From Poriferisodalis sp022821985 (GTDB lineage Bacteria; Actinomycetota; Acidimicrobiia; Acidimicrobiales; Poriferisodalaceae), in NCBI RefSeq assembly GCF_965219595.1, contig NZ_OZ244781.1, forward strand, positions 2,046,001-2,110,000: a DNA stretch of 64,000 bases, read 5' to 3'. This document shows, in pieces, positions 1 to 8,853 of the stretch. The notes below the pieces were generated by a model. That model had not been told where the DNA came from, searched no databases, and saw only the letters and a program-made list of their open reading frames with translations. The position numbers were made by a program, and so were the translations under genes. How positions within the stretch are numbered: position 1 is the stretch's first letter; each line of letters begins with the position of its first letter.

Positions 1-2
1 CC

Positions 3-1343
3 CGTGGCCGCGTCGACGACGACCAGACTCTGGCAGCACTCGTTGCGGCTGGCACGTCCACGGTGTGCATCGTGGGCAAGTCGTGGGACTACCACGTCAC
101 CGAGGCGCTCCGGCAGCCGCTCAGCGAAGGCGTTGCCATGGTCGGCGATTCCGTCGAGTTCCTGAAGGGGGAAGGCTTGCGTGTTTTCTTCGACGCGGAG
201 CATTTCTTCGACGGCTACAAACGCAATCCGGAGTTCGCGCTGCAGGTGCTCGAAGCAGCGGCCATCAACGGTGCCGACTGCCTGGTGCTGTGCGACACCA
301 ATGGCGGCTCGCTGCCCCATGAGGTGGAGACGATTGTGCGCGAGGTGGTCGCGCACTTCGATGGTGTCCAGATCGGTATGCACACTCAGAACGACACTGG
401 TTGTGCTGTCGCGAATGCCGTTGCGGGTGTCGTCGCCGGCGCGACGCACGTGCAAGGAACCGTCAATGGCTACGGGGAGCGCACGGGCAACTGCGACAAC
501 ACCGTGCTGGTTCCGAACCTGACGCTCAAGATGGGCATCGAGACGGTGCCACGCGAGTGCCTGTCGCGCTTCACCTCCGTGGCACATCACGTGGCCGAGC
601 TGGTGAACATGCCGCCTCAGAACCAGCAGCCGTATGTGGGTGCCTCAGCGTTCGCCCACAAGGCGGGCCTGCACACCAGCGCCATCGCGCGACGCCCCGA
701 CAGCTACGAGCATGTCGACCCGGCGGCCGTCGGCAACAGCACACGCTTCCTGCTCGGCGACCTGTCGGGTCGGGCGTCGGTGGAGCTGAAAGCCGCCGAG
801 CTCGGCATCGAGATCGACAAGGCCGCCATGGCCGACGTGGTCGATGAGCTGAAGCGGCTCGAGCACGCCGGATATCACTTCGAGGTGGCCGACGCCTCGC
901 TGGAGATGCTGCTGCGTCGGGCCGCCGGCCAGACCTTCGACTTCTTCAAGGTCGAGTCGTTCAAGGTGCTGGTGGAGCGCGGCCGGGAGGCCGAGTTCGA
1001 CACGGAGGCGACGCTGCGCATCGTCGTCGACGGTGACCGGCGGGTGACGGTGGGCGAGGGCGACGGTCCGGTGAACGCACTCGACAACGCCTTCCGGCAA
1101 GCCGTGCGAGACGACTACCCGGAACTCGATGCAGTTCGGCTGACCGACTACAAGGTCCGGGTGCTGGATGCCGACCGTGGCACCGAGGCGGTCACGCGGG
1201 TGCTCATCGACTCCACCGACGGCGAGACCGTCTGGACCACTATCGGCGTCTCGGAGAACATCATCGAATCGTCGTGGCTGGCTCTGCGCGATTCGGTCAT
1301 CTACGCGCTCATGCGTCATCGCCTAGGCACACCGTCTCGCTGA
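3..1343 (+). CDS. cimA: Citramalate synthase, 3' part (start lies before the window)
   Basis: Condenses acetyl-CoA with pyruvate to (R)-citramalate, the first step of the pyruvate route to isoleucine, in the cytoplasm. The open frame runs in from base 3, so about 446 residues are visible and the N-terminal start of the TIM barrel is missing. Visible family marks are FDAEHFFDGYKRNP, which favours CimA over isopropylmalate synthase, the metal-ligand segment GMHTQNDTGCAVANA, and NGYGERTGNCDN. The last 150 or so residues look like the LeuA-type allosteric dimer domain, which in the family binds the feedback inhibitor. The family call is firm; CimA rather than another homocitrate-synthase-type enzyme is very likely. 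Confidence 0.92.
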   Translation, partial: RGRVDDDQTLAALVAAGTSTVCIVGKSWDYHVTEALRQPLSEGVAMVGDSVEFLKGEGLRVFFDAEHFFDGYKRNPEFALQVLEAAAINGADCLVLCDTNGGSLPHEVETIVREVVAHFDGVQIGMHTQNDTGCAVANAVAGVVAGATHVQGTVNGYGERTGNCDNTVLVPNLTLKMGIETVPRECLSRFTSVAHHVAELVNMPPQNQQPYVGASAFAHKAGLHTSAIARRPDSYEHVDPAAVGNSTRFLLGDLSGRASVELKAAELGIEIDKAAMADVVDELKRLEHAGYHFEVADASLEMLLRRAAGQTFDFFKVESFKVLVERGREAEFDTEATLRIVVDGDRRVTVGEGDGPVNALDNAFRQAVRDDYPELDAVRLTDYKVRVLDADRGTEAVTRVLIDSTDGETVWTTIGVSENIIESSWLALRDSVIYALMRHRLGTPSR

Positions 1344-1479
1344 CAAGCCATTGCTTCCCGCTCTTGTTCCCCGTGCTCATGTGATCGGGCTCACGGGCCG
1401 CTCGGGCCACGGCTTCGCCCTGCGCTTTCCGCTCTAGTTCGCTGCGCTCACCGGCCGCTCTGGCCTGGGGCTCAGCCTC

Positions 1480-1485
1480 TAGGCT
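1480..1485 (+). promoter_or_regulatory. Putative -10 hexamer for a leaderless transcript
   Basis: TAGGCT lies 8 bases before the ATG at 1494, so transcription would start close to the start codon. No ribosome binding site is visible. One of a series of similar sites in this window. Confidence 0.35.
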
Positions 1486-1493
1486 GCGCGGCA

Positions 1494-2015
1494 ATGGCTG
1501 CACCACGACACGTCCGGGTCGAACCGCTTTCAGTAGTGCGTTCGTACTCCTCGCCCGAAGTGACGCCCCGGCGCTGGAAGGCCGCCCGTCCCGGCGATCT
1601 GGCCGGGGGTCAACCCACAGGTGCGCTGAGGGGACACCAAGGACCCGACCAGGGGTATGCCTACGGACTGGTCCATCTCTTCGACGACCGGGTGTACCTC
1701 ACCGAGAACGAGGATCGTGACGACGTCGACGCTGGCTGCGTGGCCGTAGCGCTCAAGCGTGCGTCGATCTTCGGACGTGCGCCGGTGGTGTGGGATCTCG
1801 AAGCGGGTTACCTGGCGTTTGGCTTCCTCGACCAGCATCCGCCTGCGGAGCTGGTGGCGCGTCGCACACCGCTGTTCGAGGGCGCAGCAGAGGCACACCA
1901 CTACAAGCATGTGCGCGAACTGGTCGCTCGCGTCCCGACCGAAGTGCTCGCCCTTGCGCCGTCGGCGATCAGGCACCGGTATGAAACAGATCCCCTGTCA
2001 CTGACGCGAGATTGA
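1494..2015 (+). CDS. Conserved hypothetical protein, 173 residues
   Basis: I do not recognise a named family. The protein is soluble, with no signal peptide or membrane segment, and has a mixed alpha/beta look (for example QGYAYGLVHLFDDRVYL and EAGYLAFGFLDQHPPAEL). It follows cimA after a 150-base gap and is followed 7 bases later by another unknown gene and then gltX, so the three may share a transcript. The ATG at 1494 is preceded by a TAGGCT hexamer rather than a Shine-Dalgarno sequence. Codon use and composition match the neighbours, which supports a real gene. Confidence 0.6.
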   Translation: MAAPRHVRVEPLSVVRSYSSPEVTPRRWKAARPGDLAGGQPTGALRGHQGPDQGYAYGLVHLFDDRVYLTENEDRDDVDAGCVAVALKRASIFGRAPVVWDLEAGYLAFGFLDQHPPAELVARRTPLFEGAAEAHHYKHVRELVARVPTEVLALAPSAIRHRYETDPLSLTRD

Positions 2016-2022
2016 GAAACCC

Positions 2023-2709
2023 ATGGTCCAGATGACGAACGCCCCGACCGCTGATCCGCCTCGTAGTGCGACCGCCGCCATGCAGCCGGACCGCGAGCTC
2101 TTGCGGCTGCATCGCCGGGCCTGCACCGACTTTGCCGCCAGAATGCGGTTGCCTGCCTGGGAGCACATGGGCATGGGGTTGGCCGCGCCGCTCAGCGACT
2201 ACACCGTGGCCGACCTGCTGGAGCGAGCAGTCAACGGCAATCTCGCGGCCGCGGCCGAGATGGCCGGGCAGCCTGCGCCGCCGCCGGTCCAGATCCCGAC
2301 GCCCGCAGCCGGCATCGGCCTGGGTTTCGGCACCGGTGTGCAGGATCGCCCGGATCCCACTCAGCCCGTCGTCGAGAGCGTCCGCACGGTGCTGTCGATG
2401 GCAGCCAGTCTGGACGCTGGCGCGGGATTCAGCCCCAGGCTGCGCGACCTCTTGTGGACGCGCGTCACCGAGCTGACGGTGCTGGGATACGACCTGCAGC
2501 AGGCCATCAGTGCCGGCGCGGGCCTCGACGAGCTCCTGGTGGATCGCATACTCGCTGCGGCCCCCGCCGTTACGGTCTGGCCGGGGCTCGAGGTGCTCCC
2601 GGTCGACCTGTCCACCCCGCCGCTGCAACGGCTGCTGGCGATGGCGGGCAGGCCGGTGGGCCGCTGGGTCGATGCGAGCGACCCGAACTGCAGCACCGGT
2701 CAGTGCTGA
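2023..2709 (+). CDS. Hypothetical protein, possibly DinB/maleylpyruvate-isomerase-like
   Basis: A 228-residue cytoplasmic protein of unknown function. The helical N-terminal stretch with LHRRACTDFAARM and later LSDYTVADLLERAVNGN faintly recalls the four-helix DinB/mycothiol-dependent isomerase fold seen in many actinobacterial proteins; this is a weak resemblance, not an assignment. The middle is rich in proline and alanine. Its TGA at 2707-2709 overlaps the GTG start of gltX at 2703, which indicates translational coupling with the tRNA synthetase gene. Confidence 0.5.
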   Translation: MVQMTNAPTADPPRSATAAMQPDRELLRLHRRACTDFAARMRLPAWEHMGMGLAAPLSDYTVADLLERAVNGNLAAAAEMAGQPAPPPVQIPTPAAGIGLGFGTGVQDRPDPTQPVVESVRTVLSMAASLDAGAGFSPRLRDLLWTRVTELTVLGYDLQQAISAGAGLDELLVDRILAAAPAVTVWPGLEVLPVDLSTPPLQRLLAMAGRPVGRWVDASDPNCSTGQC

Positions 2710-4019
2710 GCGGCGCCCCTCGGCTGCGATTCGCTCCTGCCCCCACCGGGCTGCCGCACCTCGGCACCGCGCGCACGGCGCTGTTCAACTGGCTATATGC
2801 CCGCCACTGCGGCGGGACGATGGTGCTTCGCATCGAGGACACGAACGCGGAACTCGCCACAGCCGCACACATCGATCAGATCCTGGAAACGCTCGAATGG
2901 CTCGGGCTCGACTTCGACGGCGAACCGGTCTTCCAGAGCCAGCGCGGCACCCTCTACGACGCCGCAGTCGACCGCTGGCTCGACGAGGGACGTGCGTATG
3001 TCGACGACGGTGCGGTGCGGTTCGCTGTTCCCGACGACGGCGTGACGGCCTTCGACGACATCGTGCGGGGCCGCGTCGAGTTTCCGAATGCGTCGATCGA
3101 CGATTTCGTCGTCCGTCGCAGCGACGGCAGCGCGACCTTCTTCGTCGCGAACGCCGTCGACGATCTCGATCTGGGCATCACGCACGTGGTGCGAGGCGAA
3201 GACCTGCTGAATACGACGCCGAAGGTGGTGCTGCTGCGGACTGCGCTCGGCGCGACCGATATGCCGACCTTCGCCCACCTGCCGCTCATCGTCAACAAGC
3301 AGCGAAAGAAGCTCTCCAAGCGGCGCGACGACGTGTCGCTCATCAGCTATCGCGACCAGGGTGTGCTGCCCGAGGCCATGGTGAATTACCTGGCACTGCT
3401 GGGGTGGGGACCTCCCGACGACATCGAGGTGCGTCCGCTCAGCGAGATTGTTGACTTGTTCGATCTGGCTGATGTCAATGCGGCGCCGGCCATGTTCGAC
3501 GTCGACAAGCTCACGGCGATCAACGGCACCTACGTGCGGGCGCTCGACGATGCTGGCTTCGCCGCTGCAGTCGAGCCGTGGGTGCGGGCGGAACCGTGGG
3601 GCGCTGATCTTGATGCGGCGGACTTGAGCACGGTCGCACCGCTCATCCGCGAACGCACCCGCCTGCTCGGCGACGCTCCCGGGCGCATCGCCTTCCTCTT
3701 CGCCGAACCTCAGATCGACTCCGACGACTGGGCCGCGGCGATGACGGCACTGGCGAGCGACATCCTCGATCGCGCGCGCACCGCGTTCTCCGAGACGGAG
3801 TGGAATGCCGCGACGCTGCACGCCGAGCTGCGCGCGATCGGCGAGAGCTTCGGCTTGAAGCTGGGCAAGGCGCAAGCCCCGGTTCGCGTCGCCACCACGG
3901 GCCGCGCCGTCGGCCCCCCGCTGTTCGAATCGCTCGCGCTGCTCGGCCGCGAAACCACGCTCGCGCGCCTCGACACCGCGCTGGCGAAGCTCGCAAGCGC
4001 AGCAGACTCCGGGGAATAA
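2703..4019 (+). CDS. gltX: Glutamate--tRNA ligase
   Basis: Charges glutamate onto tRNA-Glu, and in organisms lacking GlnRS also onto tRNA-Gln for later amidation by GatCAB. The GTG at 2703 gives 438 residues beginning just before RFAPAPTGLPHLGTART, the HIGH-type ATP motif (here HLGT). The second class I signature is KLSKRRDDVS, a KMSKS variant. FDDIVRGRVEF and HVVRGEDLLNTTPK are typical GluRS segments. At 438 residues it is slightly short for a bacterial GluRS, with a compact anticodon-binding region. The start overlaps the upstream stop by 7 bases, and tRNA-Gln lies 43 bases downstream. An upstream extension of the same frame to 2454 overlaps the previous gene and is not part of the enzyme. 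Confidence 0.95.
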   Translation: MLSGAPRLRFAPAPTGLPHLGTARTALFNWLYARHCGGTMVLRIEDTNAELATAAHIDQILETLEWLGLDFDGEPVFQSQRGTLYDAAVDRWLDEGRAYVDDGAVRFAVPDDGVTAFDDIVRGRVEFPNASIDDFVVRRSDGSATFFVANAVDDLDLGITHVVRGEDLLNTTPKVVLLRTALGATDMPTFAHLPLIVNKQRKKLSKRRDDVSLISYRDQGVLPEAMVNYLALLGWGPPDDIEVRPLSEIVDLFDLADVNAAPAMFDVDKLTAINGTYVRALDDAGFAAAVEPWVRAEPWGADLDAADLSTVAPLIRERTRLLGDAPGRIAFLFAEPQIDSDDWAAAMTALASDILDRARTAFSETEWNAATLHAELRAIGESFGLKLGKAQAPVRVATTGRAVGPPLFESLALLGRETTLARLDTALAKLASAADSGE

Positions 4020-4062
4020 TCAAGGCCACCGAAAGAGCCGCAGCGCTAGCCTGTTCTCGCCC

Positions 4063-4137
4063 TCGGGGATGGTGTAATTGGCAACACAACTGGTTCTGGT
4101 CCAGTCATTGGGGGTTCGAGTCCTCCTCCCCGAACCA
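4063..4137 (+). tRNA. tRNA-Gln (anticodon CTG)
   Basis: The acceptor arms TCGGGGA (4063-4069) and TCCCCGA (4127-4133) pair fully, with discriminator A at 4134 and an encoded CCA at 4135-4137. The anticodon stem ACTGG/CCAGT encloses TTCTGGT with CTG at 4096-4098, and the T loop reads GGGTTCGAGTCCT. It sits directly after gltX. Confidence 0.95.
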
Positions 4138-4365
4138 GACCGGCGGCGGCATGTCCCCACGCATCAGGCGCATGCCGCGGTCGGCAAACATCCACGTCCT
4201 CGGCATCCCGGGCACGATTTGCACCATCCGTCGATTTGTGTCCTAGCATCACCCGCTGGCCCGGCCCGCGAGAGGCTCCACGCGGAAACTCACGCTGCTG
4301 GGCCGACCTGATAACTTGCCTGCGGCCGGTCACCTGATCGGCGAGGACCGGAGGGGGTTCAGCGC

Positions 4366-5127
4366 GTGGCGTTGCTCGAAGTCCAAGACATCTCCGTGCA
4401 GTTCGGCGGTATCCGTGCGCTCGACGATTTGTCGTTCACTCTGGACGAGGGACAGATCCTCGGACTCATCGGCCCGAACGGTGCGGGCAAGACCACGCTG
4501 TTCAACGTGGTCAGCCGGATCTACGACCCGACGACCGGCTCGGTGACATTCGACGGGCACGATCTGCTGGCGATGCCTGCGCACCAGATCAGCCGCGTCG
4601 GCGTCTACCGCACATTTCAGAACCTGGCCCTCTGGCGCGGCATGACCGTGATCGAGAACGTGATGGTGGGCGACCACACCAACACGAAGGCCAACTTCTT
4701 CACCGCTGCGTTCCGCCTCGGCACCCGCAATGAAGAGAAGGACCTGCGGCGGAGGGCCTGGGAAGCCCTTGAGGAGCTCGGCCTCGAGGAGTACGCATAC
4801 CACCCGGCTGCCGGCCTGCCGTTCGGCACGCTGAAGCGCATTGAGCTCGCACGGGCCCTGATTTCCAATCCGCGCCTCATCATGCTGGATGAGCCGGCGT
4901 CAGGCCTGACACACCAAGAGGTCGACTCGCTCGCGCAAGATGTCAAGGACATCCGCGACCGGCACAACCTGTCAGTCCTGTTGGTGGAGCATCACATGCG
5001 CATGGTGCTCAACATCAGCGAGCACCTGGTGGTGCTCAATTTCGGCCGCAAGATCGCCGACGGTCACCCCGATGTCGTGCGCAACGACCCGGAGGTCATC
5101 GAGGCGTACCTGGGGAGTTCTTCATGA
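4366..5127 (+). CDS. livG: Branched-chain amino acid/amide ABC transporter ATPase, LivG type
   Basis: First of two ATP-hydrolysing subunits that power uptake through the LivH/LivM-type permeases encoded next; cytoplasmic, bound to the inner face of the membrane. Walker A is GPNGAGKTT near residue 38, Walker B and the following Glu are in LIMLDEPASGL, and the H-loop is LLVEHHMRMV. The signature is LPFGTLKRIELARAL, a mild variant of the usual LSYG form. The GTG start at 4366 is preceded by a purine-rich GGAGGGGG. The 3' end overlaps livF by 4 bases (ATGA). The substrate class (branched-chain amino acids, amides or urea) cannot be fixed from the ATPase. Confidence 0.93.
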   Translation: MALLEVQDISVQFGGIRALDDLSFTLDEGQILGLIGPNGAGKTTLFNVVSRIYDPTTGSVTFDGHDLLAMPAHQISRVGVYRTFQNLALWRGMTVIENVMVGDHTNTKANFFTAAFRLGTRNEEKDLRRRAWEALEELGLEEYAYHPAAGLPFGTLKRIELARALISNPRLIMLDEPASGLTHQEVDSLAQDVKDIRDRHNLSVLLVEHHMRMVLNISEHLVVLNFGRKIADGHPDVVRNDPEVIEAYLGSSS

Positions 5128-5837
5128 CAGACATGATGCTGAAGGCCGAGGACCTCCACGCGCGCTACGGCGCCGTCGAGGTGCTCCGCGGCCTCGATTT
5201 CGAAGTTCCCGACGGCAACGTCGTGGTGATTCTCGGCGCCAACGGCGCCGGCAAGACCACGACACTGCGGGCGCTGTGCAACATGTGCACAACGACCGGC
5301 ACGGTCACGATGGAAGGCGACGACATCTCCCGTGCCAAGACCGCCGACATCGTGCGGCGCGGTGTCGCCCACGTGCCACAGGGCCGGGGGACATTCCCCG
5401 AGCTCTCGGTGATGGACAACCTCAAGATCGGTGCCTACACCCGCAAGGACAACGAGGTCGGCGCCGATGTCGACCGCTGGTTCGAGATCTTTCCCCGGCT
5501 CGAGGAGCGCCGCGATCAGCTCGCCGGCTCGCTCTCGGGTGGCGAGCAGCAGATGCTCGCCGTCGCCCGGGCGCTGATGTGCCGGCCGAGGCTGCTGCTG
5601 CTCGACGAGCCGTCGCTGGGATTGGCGCCGCTTATCATCGAAGACCTCTTCGAGCGCTTCGCTCAGCTCAACAAAGAGACCGGGCTGACGATGCTGCTCG
5701 TCGAGCAGAACGCCAACCTGGCACTGGACATGGCCGACTACGGCTACGTGATCGAGAGCGGCGAGATCGCTCTGCATGGACCAGCCGATCAGCTCAAGAA
5801 CGATCCTGCAGTGCAGGAAGCGTACTTGGGCGCCTGA
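5124..5837 (+). CDS. livF: Branched-chain amino acid/amide ABC transporter ATPase, LivF type
   Basis: Second ATPase of the transporter, 237 residues. It has Walker A GANGAGKTT, the Q-loop region FEVP..NVVVILG, the signature LSGGEQQMLAVARAL, Walker B LLLLDEPSLGLAP and the H-loop LLVEQN. VPQGRGTFPELSVMDNL is characteristic of LivF. It starts at an ATG overlapping the livG stop, and livH follows after 22 bases, so the genes form one operon. LivG and LivF normally form a heterodimer on the permease pair; here the same pair may serve two permease pairs. Confidence 0.93.
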   Translation: MTDMMLKAEDLHARYGAVEVLRGLDFEVPDGNVVVILGANGAGKTTTLRALCNMCTTTGTVTMEGDDISRAKTADIVRRGVAHVPQGRGTFPELSVMDNLKIGAYTRKDNEVGADVDRWFEIFPRLEERRDQLAGSLSGGEQQMLAVARALMCRPRLLLLDEPSLGLAPLIIEDLFERFAQLNKETGLTMLLVEQNANLALDMADYGYVIESGEIALHGPADQLKNDPAVQEAYLGA

Positions 5838-5859
5838 TTCGTAGGTACGGGGGCAGACC

Positions 5860-6918
5860 GTGAACTGGAACTTCGAGATCCTCCCGGATTTCATTTTCAA
5901 CGGCCTACGCGACGGCGCCGTCTACGCCGCCGCCGCGTTGGCGCTGGTGCTGATCTTCAAGGCCACCACGCTGATCAACTTCGCCACTGGCGAGTTGGCG
6001 ATGCTCGGTGCGTTCTTCGTCTATGTGCTCAACATCGAGCAGGGCCTCTGGCTCTGGCTCTCGATCGCCATAGCGATGCTCATCAGCGCCGCGATCGGCG
6101 CGGCCGTCGAGCGAGCACTCGTCAGACCGTTCGACCCCGCCGACCACTTGCCTGTGGTGCTCATCACCCTAGGTTTGTTCCTCATCATCAACGCCGTTGC
6201 GGGTGATGTTTGGAACTACCAGGTCCGGCGGGTGAACGATCCCTTCGGGCAATTCCCGAGCTGGGTGCCCAACGGCAGCGAGCTCAAGACCTCCAGCGAA
6301 GGAACCATCGCGTGCCTCGAGAATGCCGACGGCGTTCTTGCCGAGGTAGCGACTGGCACCGCCGGCGCCGAGATGTGCGAGATGGTGGGCCGCACCTTCT
6401 TCGAGGTCATCGGGGCCCGCCTGCACTACCGCACGATCGGCACCTGGATTGCACTGGCGCTCGCGCTGATTGCACTTGCAGTCATTCTTGGCAAGACGAA
6501 GGCTGGCCTGGCCTTCCGGGCCGTGTCGTCCAATACCGAGTCGGCACGGCTGGTCGGCGTCAACACCGGCCGCACGCTGGGATTCGGCTGGGCGCTGGCC
6601 TCGGTGTTCGGCACGCTCTCTGCCGCCCTCGTGGCACCGGCGCTGGGCGGCGTCAACCCCAACATGATGCTGACGATCCTGATCTACGCCCTGGCCGGCG
6701 CCGCCCTCGGCGGCCTCGACAGCCTCGGCGGCGCCGTCATCGGCGGCTTGGTCGTGGGCCTCATCAAATCGGTATTGGTCTCATGGTTCGGCGTGGTCGT
6801 GCTCGGCCAGGCCTATTTCTCGATCTTGCAGCTGGCCATGGCGTTCCTGCTGATCTTGATCGTGCTGTTGTTCCGTCCAGCGGGTCTCTTCGGAACCCGC
6901 CGTATCGAGCGCGTCTAG
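5860..6918 (+). CDS. livH: Branched-chain amino acid/amide ABC permease, LivH type (first copy)
   Basis: Inner-membrane permease of 352 residues starting at GTG 5860 after a G-rich stretch. Eight or more hydrophobic helices are visible. Family marks are LIFKATTLINFATGELAMLGAF near the N-terminus, GLAFRAVSSNTESARLVGVN (the loop contacting the ATPase) and ALGGLDSLGGAVIGGLVVGL, ending in the usual RPAGLFGTRRIERV. An insert at about residues 120-180 contains a polar stretch with two Cys residues, probably an outside loop. It pairs with the LivM-like protein that follows. Confidence 0.92.
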   Translation: MNWNFEILPDFIFNGLRDGAVYAAAALALVLIFKATTLINFATGELAMLGAFFVYVLNIEQGLWLWLSIAIAMLISAAIGAAVERALVRPFDPADHLPVVLITLGLFLIINAVAGDVWNYQVRRVNDPFGQFPSWVPNGSELKTSSEGTIACLENADGVLAEVATGTAGAEMCEMVGRTFFEVIGARLHYRTIGTWIALALALIALAVILGKTKAGLAFRAVSSNTESARLVGVNTGRTLGFGWALASVFGTLSAALVAPALGGVNPNMMLTILIYALAGAALGGLDSLGGAVIGGLVVGLIKSVLVSWFGVVVLGQAYFSILQLAMAFLLILIVLLFRPAGLFGTRRIERV

Positions 6919-6947
6919 CTCAACGACCCAAGGGGAGTTGCTGAGGT

Positions 6948-8774
6948 ATGAGTTCACCACTGCTCATCGTTTCCAGGGGCAGCACACAGCACCGCCAGTG
7001 GCGGTTCCTGAGCTGGGGCTATGCCGTGGCGCTGGCGATCCTGGTGCCACTGGTCCTGCAGCCGTTCGAGATCGGCAAGATGAACCGCGCGCTGGTCCTC
7101 ATGGTGGCCGTGCTGGCGGTCAACCTGGTCGTTGGCTTCAACGGCATGCTCGCGCTCGGGCACTCGGCGTTCATGGGCATCGGTGCATTCGTTGCCGCGT
7201 CGATGGTCCAGGACGAGCTCTGGGACTACTGGATGATCATCCCGGTCGTCGTGATCGTGGGGTTCGCCATCGGCATCATCGTTGGCCTGCCTGCGCTGCG
7301 TGTGCGAGGTCTCTACCTAGCCTTGGTCACCATCGCTCAGGCGGCGGTGTTCCCAACGCTGGTGAACATCGACGAACTCGGCATTGCACGCCGTACCGGC
7401 GGCCCGAATGGCCGAGACGTCATCGAGGAAGTCGATCGGCAGGAGAGCGGCTTCTCCAGCTTCTTCGAGTGGCTGCCCGGTGTCGACGGTGCGCGTGGCG
7501 CGAATGCCTACCGCTACTGGATCCTGCTGATCATGACAGCGATCGTCATTGCGCTGGTTCGCAACATCATGCGCAGCCGGCCTGGCAGGGCGGTGCTTGC
7601 GATTCGCGACAGCGAGGCTGGCGCTGCGGTGTACGGCGTGAACCTGCCGATGTACAAGACAGTGAACTTCGCTCTGAGCGCCTCGCTGGGTTCATTGGCG
7701 GGCCTCATGTGGTGCCTCGACAAGGGCTTCGTGGCCGGCCAGGACTTCACGTTCCTGCTGGCAGTCGACCTCATCATCGGCTTGGTGATCGGCGGTGTCG
7801 GCACGCTGCAAGGCTCGATATTCGGCGGCTTGTTCGTGGTATGGGTGCGAGATCTCACGAAGAGAATCTCCATCCCGTTGGGCTTCTACACACTCGACGG
7901 CGATGGCCCGCTCTCCGCGGCCATCTTCGGCCTCATCCTCATCCTGTTCACTTTCTTCGCCCCGGGCGGTATCGCCTCGATGGTCACGGCGATACAGAAG
8001 AGGATTATCCAGGTCGTCCCGCTGACGCCGTCTGGCGACCCCATCACCCCGCTGGAGGATCTCGACCCCGGTCCATCCTCCACCCGAGCTACGTGGGCGC
8101 TGAGATTCGCCATCGCCGGCCCGGTGCTGCTGGTGATCGGCTGGGTGCTGATGAACGTCGACAACCTCATCGTCGGCACGCTGGCATTCGCTCTGCGCTT
8201 TGCCATCGTGGTGCTCGCGCCGGTCATCATCTTCGTCTCGATGAACGAGCTCCGGGCCGCGAAAGCCGGCCGGCGCGGCGAGAACGCCGCTGCAGTGAGT
8301 TCGCAGGCCAAGACAGCGGGCGTCCTCGGTGTGCTGAGCTTCGCCTACATCCAGGCGTTCGCCCTGAACATCGCGCTGCGAGCCCACCACGTCGGACACC
8401 TCGCCCGCGAATCGGTCGCGGTGAATCCCGACGGCAAGACAGTGCCGGCTATCCCGCTGGTCAATGAGGCGGCGAAGGCGAAGGATTTTGTCGGCACGTC
8501 GGGCGAATTCTGCGGCACCTCGCCCACGGGCGAGATCAGCGACATGTCGGTCAGCGAGCTGTGCAACGTGGCATCCGATGCCATCGATGCCTCCGAGACA
8601 CCGGTGGGCTTCTGGCTCATCGGCTGGCCGACGCAGAGCATGCTGTCGCTGGTGCTGAGCATCATCGTCATCGTGGCGACGGTCATTGTCGGCCTGCGCT
8701 ACTTCGTGTTCGCCGATGAGAAGGCCGAGACGGCTCCCGAGCCAGCGCCTGAAGACGTCGGCGCCTCTGCGTAG
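6948..8774 (+). CDS. livM: Branched-chain amino acid/amide ABC permease, LivM type, with long C-terminal extension
   Basis: The first 365 residues or so are a standard LivM permease: NLVVGFNGMLALGHSAFMGIGA, GLPALRVRGLYLALVTIAQA, RPGRAVLAIRDSEAGAAVYGVN and a C-terminal FAPGGIASM. The protein continues for about 240 residues, which is unusual: normal LivM is 300-420 residues. The extra part has two further hydrophobic helices (about residues 385-430), a soluble loop with two Cys residues, and a last helix ending in a short acidic tail (EKAETAPEPAPEDVG). The extra domain has no function I recognise. The start follows GAGGT, 30 bases after livH. Confidence 0.88.
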   Translation: MSSPLLIVSRGSTQHRQWRFLSWGYAVALAILVPLVLQPFEIGKMNRALVLMVAVLAVNLVVGFNGMLALGHSAFMGIGAFVAASMVQDELWDYWMIIPVVVIVGFAIGIIVGLPALRVRGLYLALVTIAQAAVFPTLVNIDELGIARRTGGPNGRDVIEEVDRQESGFSSFFEWLPGVDGARGANAYRYWILLIMTAIVIALVRNIMRSRPGRAVLAIRDSEAGAAVYGVNLPMYKTVNFALSASLGSLAGLMWCLDKGFVAGQDFTFLLAVDLIIGLVIGGVGTLQGSIFGGLFVVWVRDLTKRISIPLGFYTLDGDGPLSAAIFGLILILFTFFAPGGIASMVTAIQKRIIQVVPLTPSGDPITPLEDLDPGPSSTRATWALRFAIAGPVLLVIGWVLMNVDNLIVGTLAFALRFAIVVLAPVIIFVSMNELRAAKAGRRGENAAAVSSQAKTAGVLGVLSFAYIQAFALNIALRAHHVGHLARESVAVNPDGKTVPAIPLVNEAAKAKDFVGTSGEFCGTSPTGEISDMSVSELCNVASDAIDASETPVGFWLIGWPTQSMLSLVLSIIVIVATVIVGLRYFVFADEKAETAPEPAPEDVGASA

Positions 8775-8853
8775 ATGTAGAGCGACGCCGAGTCTCCCGC
8801 CTCCACTGGAGCGCTGGGGCTCGGCCGACATTGCTGAAGGCTGAGCAGTAGCG

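Noticed and set aside
2454..2702. N-terminal extension of the gltX frame
   Set aside because: It overlaps the upstream gene in another frame, and the enzyme aligns from the GTG at 2703.
4138..4365. Riboswitch or promoter in the livG leader
   Set aside because: TTGCAC and TAGCAT are present but with a poor 19-base spacing, and no conserved riboswitch fold is recognisable.
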